Source: Obelidium mucronatum
Lineage: Eukaryota > Chytridiomycota > Chytridiomycetes > Chytridiales > Chytriomycetaceae
DNA length: 31,108 nt
Direction of reading: 5' to 3'
Assembly (NCBI GenBank): GCA_025765595.1
Contig: JAIVFH010000299.1
Span: forward strand, 1-31,108
This document shows, in pieces, positions 1 to 9,281 of this stretch; the first letter of the stretch is position 1; each line of letters starts with the position of its first letter. The notes beneath the pieces are model-generated. The model saw only the letters and a list, made by a program, of their open reading frames with translations, had not been told where the DNA came from and searched no databases. The position numbers and the translations under genes were made by a program.

Positions 1-809
1 ACATGGATTATTCAGAACCTCCTCCAGAATCAATTTGACAATAAAGTTGTATCTTTTGCGTTCGTTTTCAATGACCAAATACTTGGAGCCAAGAACTGTG
101 ATGAGGTATTTCTCATCAAGATTGTTGAGACAAAATTGGCGAGGCAACTGCATTTCCGGCAGAGAAAGATCAAAACTGATTTAATAATATCAATGGAATA
201 TTGGCCGTAGGAGTAATTTTCAGCAAAGTTTAGAAGGACTGGATACATTGGATGTTGTTGTGTGTTGTTCAATGAACAGGACGCAGTCATTACACAGATT
301 CTGGTCGTCAAAAAAACATGCAGTAGCTGTATATATTAATGAAAGTAGGATCAGATGTTTGCTTGGTTTTTTTTTTTTTTTTTGGAAAACAACAAACCGA
401 GCAATGCACGCACAGAGTCTTCAGTAATTTCATTGTAATTGATTGCATATATCCTTATGAACAAAATTAAAATGAGGAATCAAAGTCTATTAAATAGCAG
501 TTTATACCTTTCGAATACAACAGTGATGGCATCCAAAGTGATGTTTGGATCATCAAACGTCAACTCCACAACATCTTTGTTATTGTCGCTCCACGGCCCA
601 TTGAATAAACTGCTGAAATAGGAATTCGAGAGAAGGATGGCTCTGTGAAAGTAGAAGGTTTCTCCAAACGCCTTGATGGAAATATCAGACAATTGCTTTG
701 ACGAGAAGAGAGAATGGAGCGAGGCAAGAACAGTAGCGAGGTGACTGGTTCTGCTTTTCAATTCATGTTTGGCGGGAAATAGACGCGTTTGGGCGATTTT
801 GGATATCAT
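1..809 (-). CDS. BTB/POZ-BACK domain protein, 3' end outside the window
   Basis: Likely a BTB adaptor protein, a family that often links substrates to Cullin-3 ligases; that role is inferred from the family only. Exon 1 (809-508, ATG at 809) encodes a typical BTB core: SDISIKAFG, FHRAILLSNSYFSSLF and a DDPNITLDAI segment. Exon 2 (453-398) continues it as IYAINYNEITEDSVRALLG, and exon 3 (from 326) as ATACFFDDQNLCNDCVLFIE. Introns 507-454 (donor GTATAA) and 397-327 (donor GTTTGT) keep phase exactly. The segment 175-1 encodes LPEMQLPRQF and ERKRYNFIVKLI, which fit the BACK-like part of fungal BTB proteins. Between about 250 and 180 the best-matching peptide (NFAENYSYGQYS) lies in another frame, so either an intron I could not place or two compensating indels occur there. 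The gene runs off the left edge. Confidence 0.72.
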
Positions 810-860
810 TTTACAGCTTTTTTTTTTTGCAGCCTACTAACCGCCGTATTTTTTATCAAC

Positions 861-1757
861 TCATTTCTTTTTCAACGAAGCCATCAAGGCGGTAGCAACA
901 GTTTGGAACTCATCGCCAACAATACAGTCAACAGTCTCCAACAAATCTCCATCCAGCAACTGGAGCAATTCCTTGCGAGCTCCCAGTTTGGCTGATACAC
1001 GTGCGTTCCATGGAATATCTGCGAGCCGCTATCGAATCGGAGATGCATTGATTAATTTGGAATACGACGACAAATCAAAAAAAAAACCTTCAACTGCGCT
1101 ATTGCGTGCTCCTCTGCGCCTTCCTCTGAATCCTCAATGTGGTCCAGGAAGCCGTACTTGAGCGCCTCCTCGGGCGTCTCGCACAGATGGCCCACTTGAA
1201 CCATCCAGTCCGCCGTCCGCGCATTGCTCAGATTCAGGCGCGCCAGCGCGTGCAGCCACGGCGGCGGCGCGAGGCCCACGCTGCGGCGCTTTGCTTACTA
1301 GCGCTGACTAATGCCGACTCGCCGCGACTCACCGCGTCTCGTTGAGCCCCATCGCAAAGCGCGTTCCGGGCGCGCGCACGGCGACCTTCGCGTCGCAGCA
1401 CAGCGCGAGCACGGCGCCGCCCGCGGGACACGCGCCGCGCACGAGCGCCGCCGTCGGCACGCTGCTGCGCGCGACGGCGGCGACGAGCCCGCGGAACGCG
1501 TCCATGTACGCGCGCACGGCTGCGCGGTCGGATGCGGCGTTCGTGCGCGGCGCCAGGGCTGCGAGATCGAGCCCCGCCGAGAACACTTTCGGCTGCCGCG
1601 ATGCGAGCACGATGCCGCGCGCGCTGCTCTGCGCGCCGGCGAATGCATCTGTCAGTGCTGCGATGAGCGGCGTCGAGAGCGCATTGACGGGCGGCGACGC
1701 GAGGCTGATTTTGACCATCTGGTGCGCCAGCGGCGTGACGTGGACCAGCGGCGTCAT
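861..1757 (-). CDS. ECI1: Mitochondrial-type enoyl-CoA delta isomerase (ECI1-like)
   Basis: Crotonase-fold enzyme that shifts 3-enoyl-CoA double bonds to the 2-trans position so that unsaturated fatty acids can enter beta-oxidation. Three exons (1757-1333, 1280-1088, 1028-861) give 261 residues with phases intact; introns start GTGAGT and GTTTTT. Visible features are the oxyanion-hole segments FSAGLDL (about 59-65) and RGACPAGG (about 107-114), and GLNET (137-141), whose Glu is taken as the catalytic acid/base in animal ECI1. The later sequence (WMVQVGHL, AIAQLKRLADIP) also follows ECI1 rather than ordinary hydratases. I chose ATG 1757 because the domain begins at once (VHVTPLAHQMVKISL); the frame stays open further upstream. 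No clear peroxisomal SKL tail: the protein ends SLKKK. Exons 1-2 are strongly GC-rich while exon 3 is not. Confidence 0.9.
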
Positions 1758-1830
1758 GTGTCTTTTTGTTTTGTTTTTATTTGAACTCGCTTTTAGGAAT
1801 TCAAAGTGAATAATAAAGTAAGCAAAGAGA

Positions 1831-2992
1831 CTATCGCCGGCTTGAAGTACGGGTGGGCTGGTCATTACGCGTTGTCCGAGCTGATTTGTTATTACTTGGT
1901 CGTGGTGGCTGTTCCTGCGTCCGAGCTGGCGATGCTTGCGTTGGCCGAGGCGGCGGCGGAGATGACTTTGAATTTGGAGCTGGAGCCGGCGACCGAACAG
2001 GCGGCGGCGCCGAACACGATGCTGCTGCAGTCGACTTGAGCGTCGCTGGTGGAGAAGTAGGACGGATCAAAGTTGTCGTTGGGAAAGTTCCTTCAGGAAT
2101 CAAGTTTACATGAACAGTAATATTGACTGGCACAGGCGCACTTAAAGTTGACGCTGTCAGAGACAACATTTTTTGGAAAGAAATTGCGTATTGTGCAAAG
2201 AATGCATCTTGATCGGTCGAGAATTGCTTAATGTATGGCAACAGAGTACTGTCGGCAGCAAACGCGCAGTCAAGTGGAACAATGCATTTCCCAGCAAGAA
2301 CTTTCTTGAAAATGTCATTGTCAAATACGCCAGGAGTTGAATCGAATGGAGCAAACGTTTCGTTTGTCAGTGCTGGACTGATGGCCTTATGAGCTCCACT
2401 ATAAGTGAAATTGTCACAAAATGAAGACATTACAGCTGCCAGTAACTAACGTCATCATGTCAAGCTTGCTCAGCCCCATGCGCTGAAACGCCGCCGCCAT
2501 AGTGCTAACTGGCGCAAAAGAGTCACTTGGAAAGTCTTTGGCAATATTAGCCACAGTCGCATCCACCCGACCAGTAGTAAAGTTAACCTTTGGCCCCCCA
2601 CACGTTGCAACAGTCACTATTCCGCCCAGCGCAATAGCATCCGCTTTCGTAACAATAGAATTTGCAGGCAACGAAAGATGCGCCAGAGAACCCGCGATTC
2701 CACCATTCTCTGTCAAGGACAATTCAGAATCCAAAGCCAGACTTCCATCCAAACCACCGGTCTTGGATGTCGCGTTAAACGAGCCAGAGTCGTGGAAAAC
2801 GGCGCGGAGCCAGAGTGCTGCCAGGTTCTTGGAAGGCGCGTTGGCAAGCTTGTCGCTGAAGAGGCAGCCTCCTTTGACCTTGATTTCGTCCCATAATCTG
2901 TTTGTGGCGCCTTGTGCCTGTTGCTGTGTGAGAATCTTGTAGCTACTGACTTGAGCAATAAGAATGGATATCAATAAGACGACTGGGTTCAT
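1831..2992 (-). CDS. Secreted haem peroxidase 1 (plant-peroxidase superfamily), C-terminus uncertain
   Basis: Haem peroxidase of the superfamily containing cytochrome c, ascorbate and class II fungal peroxidases. ATG 2992 begins a signal peptide (MNPVVLLISILIAQVSS). The distal haem pocket is clear: WLRAVFHDSGSF with Arg63 and His67, then GGLDGSL and CGGPKVNFTTGR. Exon 1 is 2992-2451. The only splice that keeps frame uses donor GTTAGT (2450) and acceptor TATAG, with exon 2 from 2398. It joins MMT to GAHKAIS and so omits the GSHTLG stretch that carries the proximal His in peroxidase 2. Exon 2 encodes STPGVFDNDIFKKVLAGKC and FFAQYAISFQKML, closely matching peroxidase 2. The tail is doubtful: the straight frame runs to 1831 as a Pro-rich tail (369 residues in all), but from about 2075 to 1892 another frame has much more coding-like C-ending codons and stops at TAATAA. 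Peroxidase 2 ends in a GPI signal; here none is seen. Confidence 0.75.
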
Positions 2993-3148
2993 TTTGGATC
3001 TTTTTTTTGTGAGTGTTTTTTGAATTGAATACAAAGACAGAGGCAGGAAATACAATGGAATGGACAAGAAAGTGAATTGACATTGTTTTCAAGATGGCGA
3101 TTTCCAACTCTAACAATGGCATTCCAAAAAACAAAGCCCCATCCATTG

Positions 3149-4390
3149 TCAAAAGCTTATTGTCAACAATGGTATCACGAAACCAAGTAGTATACAACCC
3201 ACACCACTAACACTGCTCCTCCAAACAAGTGATTCTCTATCCCAGCTATATATCCTTTTGAATCTTTCTTGGTACATTGACTTTTCCTGGTATTCGTCAC
3301 GCAAAATTTTCATGACATTGTGTGGTCGCCACACTTTGACACCTTCCAACAACGTCTCATGAAGTGGCATCAAGTCTTCATACTTGTAGCCGTGAGGCGA
3401 TTTGCAATAAACTGTACCATCATCATCATCCCTTATTCTCGACAACGCTGTAATATCCATCATATAACCAGTAGTCACATCAATCACCCGCGCATCAATA
3501 ACATTCTGCTTCTGCGGCGACCGAACCATAAACCCCGGACTCACATCCAAAAGAAACCTCCCCCCCTGAATCAAAGTTTGGTTATAAGCAACCAATTGCA
3601 ACAACTGCTGCACCGAGATTTGAATATCCAAATCCGTATCCCAGGGCAAGAGTTTCGAATTCCAAAACCAACCAATCATTTCACCGTGACTGATCCACCA
3701 GTAGATTTCGTGTTCTTGAGAAAAGAGAGACCATGCTTGGAGGATGGAAATGAGGCTTTCGTGTACTTTTTTGGAGTCGTGTTTTTCTTGGAGTAGTCTG
3801 ACGACTCCTTTTGGGTTATCTTCGGAAAGACAGGAGCCCCCGTTATTATTAGATGCAAATCGAGCGTCTCGTTTCTTGTCGATTCCACATTCACGGAAAT
3901 ACTTTACATCAGCTGTTGCAGTTTCATTCCACTCAACAACTCGGCGGCTCCAATCAACCAGAGAGGTACTACCAAGAATCGCCTGGTTATCAAGAGAAAA
4001 ATGAGATTTCGGAACCATGGCAACGAATCGTCCAGTATCCAGTGCTTCAATTCGATTCTTGTACATTTTGAAGTTGGCTGTCAATTCGGGATCATGAAAG
4101 TCTGTCACTTGTTCGGCGTGGCGGTCGAGGAGAAGGGTATATTCTTTGTCGTCTGGGTATATGTGTTGTATTGCTTCTGGTGGGGTTGAGTTCTGGCCTT
4201 GTAGGGACAGGTATATAAGTGGTGGTGGAGGAGATGTTGATCGAGGGGAGTCAGAATTGCGGTATATGTCTTGCAGTTGTCGTTGCTGTTCCAGTTCGGC
4301 TTGTTTGATTATGGATAGTGCTGAGTTCAGAAGGTAGAGTGTTACTGCGCATAGTAGCAGGCAGATTATATGTAGTCTTCGTCGATACAT
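3149..4390 (-). CDS. LicD-family type II membrane protein (Mnn4/fukutin-like)
   Basis: Single-exon gene of 413 residues, ATG at 4390. A short basic N-terminus (MYRRRLH) precedes one hydrophobic segment (about 8-27), typical of a type II Golgi protein with a lumenal catalytic domain. The LicD signature is plain near the middle: YWWISHGEMIGWFWNSKLL followed by PWDTDLDIQ, the acidic motif thought to bind metal and a nucleotide- or phospho-sugar donor. Farther on come MMDITAL and PLHETLLEGV. Relatives include yeast Mnn4 (mannosylphosphate transfer to glycans), bacterial LicD (phosphocholine transfer) and animal fukutin (ribitol-phosphate transfer), so transfer of a phosphodiester-linked group to cell-surface glycans is likely, but the substrate cannot be read from sequence. 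A second hydrophobic stretch sits at the very C-terminus. Its start lies 492 bp from the GyrI-like gene. Confidence 0.85.
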   Translation of the reverse strand: MYRRRLHIICLLLCAVTLYLLNSALSIIKQAELEQQRQLQDIYRNSDSPRSTSPPPPLIYLSLQGQNSTPPEAIQHIYPDDKEYTLLLDRHAEQVTDFHDPELTANFKMYKNRIEALDTGRFVAMVPKSHFSLDNQAILGSTSLVDWSRRVVEWNETATADVKYFRECGIDKKRDARFASNNNGGSCLSEDNPKGVVRLLQEKHDSKKVHESLISILQAWSLFSQEHEIYWWISHGEMIGWFWNSKLLPWDTDLDIQISVQQLLQLVAYNQTLIQGGRFLLDVSPGFMVRSPQKQNVIDARVIDVTTGYMMDITALSRIRDDDDGTVYCKSPHGYKYEDLMPLHETLLEGVKVWRPHNVMKILRDEYQEKSMYQERFKRIYSWDRESLVWRSSVSGVGCILLGFVIPLLTISF

Positions 4391-4882
4391 TTATAGAAAA
4401 GTTACAAAATTACCCAAGAATTGCAACAAAAGCAAGGCAGTAAGTAAGTAGTGAAGGATAGAACCATGCACATATTATTTTCATGGCCTGTATTTTCACG
4501 CAACAGGGGTGTGCACGAATTTTCAAAACCAAAGACGAGTTTACTTTATTTGAAAAGAGCAAAGAATGAAAAGAATAAAGCCTCCACTACCAAGCACCTC
4601 GCGCACTCCCAGACTTTTGACCACTAATCACAAAAGTCAAAATTACAGCGACTTTTTGCTGAATAATCACACTCCGTCCCTCTCGATCAACAGTCTTCAC
4701 CCGGCGCCTAACAAAACGCTCATTGCGAACATTGGAGTCAATAGCTTCTGGTAACTCAATAGCATACTTGTATGGTTCCAATGCTAACTCCAGCCAAAGA
4801 TGTGAATTTGACTGTCAGCCAACAGAAATGCCAAGCAATGAGCAGAAAAAACAAAAACAGGTTTATTGATCGATGGACACCA
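4391..4882. other. Intergenic stretch with one unexplained open frame
   Basis: No confident gene. On the minus strand a frame is open from about 4820 down to 4587 and reads LEPYKYAIELPEAIDSN then DREGRSVIIQQKVAV. It has no ATG but is preceded by a good acceptor (GGCTGACAG), so it could be a last exon of a gene whose first exon I cannot find, or chance. The plus strand shows nothing convincing. Confidence 0.3.
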
Positions 4883-5359
4883 TCAATGGTCCTGTTCCCT
4901 GATTGGAAACTGCACCTCTGCTTCCACGTCGTCGTAGGCGCTCATGTCGGTGCAGCCAGGCAGCGGGATGCGCACGTACACCTCGCGGCTGGGCCCGCAG
5001 ACGGCGAAGCCGTTGTCCGCGATCCACGCGCGCAGCCGCGGGTACAAGGCGGCGACGCCGGCCATGGCGCCCGCCAGCCCGAGCGCGGCCACGGTCTGCG
5101 CGGGGAGCTCGCGCGCCGCAATGCGGTCGTGGGCGGCGATGCGCGCGTCGGCGGCAACCGGAACACACACCTCGACGTCGACCGGCGCCGCCGCCGCGTG
5201 CAGAACCATCAGCGCGGGCCCTGTGCGCGCGAGCCCGGACTCGTCCACAAACTGGTGCAGCTCCGCCCACAGCGCCCCCTGCTCGCGGAAGCTGCCGATC
5301 TGCGTCCGCAGCGAGACTACGCGCTGCGGCGGCACGTTCGAGACGCGGATCGTGTCCAT
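4883..5359 (-). CDS. GyrI-like / AraC-type effector-binding domain protein
   Basis: Stand-alone single-domain protein of 158 residues with ATG 5359, no intron. The whole length fits the GyrI-like small-molecule-binding fold known from bacterial SbmC/GyrI and the C-terminal domain of AraC/MerR-type regulators. Seen are an N-terminal strand (VVSLRTQIGSF), a WAELHQFVDESGL helix, the central VDVEVCVPV strand, a second repeat starting ELPAQTVAALGLAG, the LYPRLRAWIADNGF helix, and the ending SREVYVRIPLPG..DVEAEVQFPI. Such domains bind cationic or lipophilic compounds; a few eukaryotic members exist. Being intronless, very GC-rich and of bacterial character hints at horizontal transfer, but similarly GC-rich islands occur in clearly native genes here (ARP3 exon 1), so base composition alone proves nothing. 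Ligand unknown. Confidence 0.8.
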   Translation of the reverse strand: MDTIRVSNVPPQRVVSLRTQIGSFREQGALWAELHQFVDESGLARTGPALMVLHAAAAPVDVEVCVPVAADARIAAHDRIAARELPAQTVAALGLAGAMAGVAALYPRLRAWIADNGFAVCGPSREVYVRIPLPGCTDMSAYDDVEAEVQFPIREQDH

Positions 5360-5724
5360 TTTTGGTCAGATTTTTTTATTTATTACTTTATCACTCACTT
5401 CTCGAGGAGTGAGTCTCTGCAAATTTAATTTTGAGGAGGAGGAGGAGGAAGCAAAAAAAAAAATCTTTTTGCATGCCATCCACACGGACAGTCTCTTCTG
5501 AGGCTTCATCGCCAACGGTTTCTGCCGTTTCAGCACGATGAAATGATTTCATTTCATAGTTCGGGGCGGCTCCTGCCATATCGACTGTGTCTCGAGCGTT
5601 TAAACGAACACAAGCTACTCAAATCGACACACATGTCCCAGATTCGAAGCGAAGTAAATGTAATACCCAAGCTACAAGTGGTACGCTCTTGAATTCACCT
5701 TCATGAGGTGCTCTAAGTCACAAG
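5360..5724. other. Divergent intergenic region
   Basis: Lies between the start of the GyrI-like gene and the start of the plus-strand 90-residue ORF, so it should hold both promoters. It contains a short GAG triplet run (about 5433-5450). A minus-strand ATG frame at 5579-5391 (MAGAAPNYEMKSFHR..) could be an upstream ORF or a 5' exon of the GyrI-like gene; I could not place a splice that joins them. Confidence 0.35.
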
Positions 5725-5997
5725 ATGGTAGATGCAAATGCCGAAACTCGCATCAATGACAACATTCTCTCTTCGACAAGGCCGCCCCAAGTCGATCTGC
5801 AGGTGCCTGGAAGCAGGGGCCGAATTATCCTCACCTTTCCAATGACAGCTGCGAATGATGTAGACCAACTCAGAACGATGACATCAGTAGAATTCTTGGA
5901 ACACCTGGCTAAAAACAGCAAACCGCACAAGCAGCTGCCGCATGATTTGCGTATGATTTGCGAACACCTGAGCTTACAAATTAGAGGACTGAATTAG
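5725..5997 (+). CDS. Small hypothetical protein, possibly only the first exon
   Basis: ATG 5725, 90 residues, not recognised. The sequence looks protein-like: a hydrophilic start, then PGSRGRIILTFPMTAAND, an alpha-helical SVEFLEHLAKNSKP and a final DLRMICEHLSLQIRGLN. There is no signal peptide, membrane segment or cysteine pattern. A second coding-looking piece lies just downstream, from about 6043 to a TAA at 6153-6155, and reads FLLQYQKYFPVIEDLSSIQ then HSRIAKQAMQSGEERE. It is preceded by good acceptors (GACAG, TCTCTTACAG), so the two may be exons of one gene, but I found no donor that keeps both frames. It may also be that the 90-residue ORF is complete and the second piece is unrelated. 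Confidence 0.45.
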   Translation: MVDANAETRINDNILSSTRPPQVDLQVPGSRGRIILTFPMTAANDVDQLRTMTSVEFLEHLAKNSKPHKQLPHDLRMICEHLSLQIRGLN

Positions 5998-6426
5998 TTA
6001 CCTGAGGTGAATACGGGACTCTCGCAGTGTAAAAAAACAAAGACAGGTTTCTCTTACAGTACCAGAAGTACTTTCCAGTTATTGAGGACCTTAGCTCGAT
6101 CCAGCACTCTCGCATTGCGAAGCAGGCAATGCAATCAGGCGAAGAACGTGAATAAAGGAATTCGCTTGCGACGTATTCCATCAGAAATACTTTCCATTAC
6201 TTGGGTTGTATCTGAGGCGATATCTTACGGACAGTTACAAGAAAATGTTGTGCCCAAAAAACTTCCAAACCGTCATTGGCCACAACAAATAAAAAGAACA
6301 AGATTGAATTGAAATCATGTCATAAATCTCATTTTTTTTAATCTGTGTAAAGAGTGAGTGAACCCTAGGGAAACTCTGCATTTGTTTGATGGCGAAAGTG
6401 TCCGAGATGGCGGTATCTAAAAGTTC

Positions 6427-7684
6427 TTAAATTATCCACAGTGCTGCTGCAATCAACAACCCGAGGCCAACGGCAGGCGCCACCCGCGTTTCCCGTCCAT
6501 CTGAAGTTTTGGAGACCTGTGGCGCACCAGAAGTCACAACAGTTTGGCCGCTGTTGTTGTTATTATTGTTCTTCAAATCCGCATGCCGCTTGATGAATAT
6601 AGATACTGGGTCACTTAGATTCGACGGCGACAGATTCAGCATTTTTTCAAATGAAATTGCGTATTGCTGAAAGAATAGAGCTTGATCGCCTGCATATCTG
6701 AAGAAGATACATAATGATATGAGAAAGAGATGAGATGATTCAATCATTCATTTCAAAGAAGAAGCAATACTCAACTGCTTAATGTACGGCAGCAACTCAG
6801 GATCCTTTGCAAACGCACAGTCAATCGGAATCACGCAGTTCCCAGCAAGAACTTGCTTAAAGATATCATTGTCAAAAACCCCTGGTGTCGAATCAAACGG
6901 CAAGAAAGCTGCATTCGTAATTTTCGGGCTGATTCCTCCATGAGCGCCCCTTTGTGTTCAGAATAAGAAGAATATCAGAAGAAACTTTCAAAACACACAC
7001 ACACATCCAAAACTCTCACCCCAATGTATGACTCCCCGTCGTCAAAACAAGCATATCCAACGCCGTCAACCCCATCCTCAAAAACCCAGCCTTAATCACA
7101 CTCAACGGTTGAAAAGCATCATGCGGCAACTTCCCCATCACATCATTCGGCACCATTGTCGACGCCCTTCCCGTTCGGAAATCAACCTGTGGTCCTCCAC
7201 ACGTTGCCACCGTAACGATCCCGCCCAACGCAATCATATCCGCTGGTGTAATAGGGTTCCGTGCGGGTATGAATCGGGTTGCGAGGGATGGTCCGATGCC
7301 GCCGTTGGCTTCGGCGTTGTTTGTTTCGTTGGCGGTTGCTAGACTGGCGTCCAAGCCGCCGGATTTGTCGGTGGCATCGAATGTTCCGGCGTCGTGAAAG
7401 ATTGCTCGAAGCCAGAGCGCTGCCATGTTTTTTGATGGTGCATTGGGTGGTAGATCCTGTAGTTGGTTTTTTTTTTTAGTGAGGGTTCGAAAGCTGATTG
7501 GTAGTGTTTGGTTGTTTTGTGACTCAACTGTTGTCTGGAAGAGGCACTCTCCTGGGGCACTGATGAGGAATGATAGGGCTTGAGTGGCACCTTGTGCTTC
7601 GTTTGGAGTTAGTAGCGGTGGTGTGGTGGCTTGTTGGGCTGTGGCTGCCGCGGCGAGAAAGGCAAGAAATGTGACGGGTTGCAT
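6427..7684 (-). CDS. GPI-anchored secreted haem peroxidase 2
   Basis: Four exons (7684-7529, 7456-7020, 6949-6776, 6697-6427) give 345 residues in one frame. A signal peptide (MQPVTFLAFLAAAATAQQ) begins the protein. The distal site is WLRAIFHDAGTF (Arg69, His73), followed by GGLDASL and CGGPQVDFRTGR; the proximal haem ligand is His195 in GSHTLGGAHGG. An Asn run and a Ser/Thr-rich linker lead to a hydrophobic C-terminus (APAVGLGLLIAAALWII), as expected for a GPI-anchor signal, so the enzyme likely acts at the cell wall or surface. Substrate is unknown; class II relatives oxidise phenolics with H2O2. It is a paralogue of peroxidase 1 on the same strand 3.4 kb away, but has two introns that gene lacks. 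Introns 1 and 3 begin with the odd donor GTTGAGT; intron 2 begins GTGAGA and contains a short (CA)n run. Confidence 0.88.
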
Positions 7685-9281
7685 TTCCAGAAACTTTTTT
7701 CAAATTGCCTAATCGTATATTGTGCCTTTCGTCCAAAACTCCATTTTTCCGGGTGAATTTCACCCCATCTTCAAAAACACCGTTCATCCCGCCGATCTCA
7801 ACTACAACGGCCCTGCGCATCGAATCACCTCCAGACCACCACCATTTGCGCTAGTATTGTATAGACGATCGAATTCATGTTCAATATGGTCATAGCAGCA
7901 TTGTTCTGTGGATACAGGTGAATGAGGATTGATCCGCTTGCACTACTAGTGGACGTCGAAGCAACCCTATTGGCGCCAGCAATCGAACTTGATCCCCTGG
8001 AACTTCTCTCAGCAATTCAATGCCAAATGAGACTTTATGAAAGACAATTCAACACCAGTTGTTTAATGAGATCTCTGTCAACTCCAGCAGCCCAGATATT
8101 TGCTCCATTTGCTCCAACAAACGAATCTCAAGCAATCCTTTCAATCGCGACCAACCTTTGAGCAAGCAAGCGATGGCAGCTGCTATTTGAATGCAGCGTC
8201 TTACTATTTTCCACAAACATAAGAACCAAGTCACAATTAAGCAGCGCAATATTGGGATTCTATTATTCGCATAATAATATTAGATAATAGTAAAAGATAG
8301 CACATGAGTGCAGTGGAATGGATAAATAGTGGAAAATAAAATTAATGCGTTTAGTCTTAAAGAATAGTAATTTAATATCTTTTAATGTCTCATTCACTTT
8401 GTGTTAGCCCCTTTGTCTTCGTCAATGAATGTTAGGTCCAAACTGACGACAATATGGACCAACTCAGGCGTTTCAATGCCTTATTGATAGTCCGCACTGT
8501 TGTTTGACTTGTGCCGAGGCAGTTTTGCAAAGCTCAACATGCTTCAGACCCATGGCGCGCTGTGGTTCGCTGTTGTTTGAGTTGGGGGGATAAAATAAGT
8601 GCCAATTTGTTCGGCGGATTTTTGGGTGAAAGGCACAATATCGAATGCTTAAGTCACTTGCTGGATACGCTATCCCTTATCCTGTTATAATAAAAAGATA
8701 AGAGCTGGAAACTAACACATATTTTAAACACTCAAAAGAGTTCATAGACAAACGAACAGTTTATTTTTTGAATAATACTATACACAAGAGATAATCCGAA
8801 TCAAAGACTGCAGATAGTCTTCAGAAATGCAAACCTACATTTTCTGGGAAAGCGAAGCGAGAAGTAAGCAAATCATTTCATATAAGAAGTGAAAAAAATG
8901 GCAATAGAGTGATCGGAGGAGTGCGTCGAAAAGAGGGAAATCATCAGATGGGGAAAGAAGAATAAAAGTTTATCAACATATTCCCTGAGGGAATGATTAG
9001 ATTGTTGAGCTTGATGACAGTTGTTAGGCTGTCGAAATACATCATCACTTGAAAGCAAACCAGGATCAAAACCCAAATAGATTTGATCCATCGGTTTCCC
9101 ACTTATATAGGCTCGATCCTCTACTATTAGGGCAGAATCGGATTGTTGAGTACTCACTCATGGACGAAGTTCTTTGAGGGGAAATAAATTCACAAGGAAA
9201 AAAAAGAAGAAAAGGAAATGGAAAAAAGCAACTTCGGGCCTTTTTTTTTTCTCAAACATACAAAATTCAAAAATACAGAGT
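7685..9281. other. 1.6-kb AT-rich gene-poor stretch
   Basis: No gene I can defend. A plus-strand ATG frame at 7922-8161 (79 codons) is open. A second frame over about 8043-8200 reads QLFNEISVNSSSPDICSIC and ends at a TGA after SKQAMAAAI; neither is recognised, and the mixture of frames suggests a decayed gene or chance. On the minus strand an ATG at 9162 begins MSEYSTIRFCPN, but no zinc-ribbon follows. The rest (8250-8900) is AT-rich and without structure that I can see. The 7685-7920 part should include the promoter of peroxidase 2. Confidence 0.5.

Noticed and set aside
1298..1809. Long plus- and minus-strand ORFs overlapping the ECI1 gene
   Set aside because: Arg/Ala-rich shadow frames caused by high GC; the spliced crotonase explains the region.
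8873..9162. Minus-strand start MSEYSTIRFCPN as a possible RPB9-like zinc-ribbon gene
   Set aside because: The second Cys of the expected CxxC is absent and no continuation with zinc ligands could be found in any frame or splice; the match is too short.
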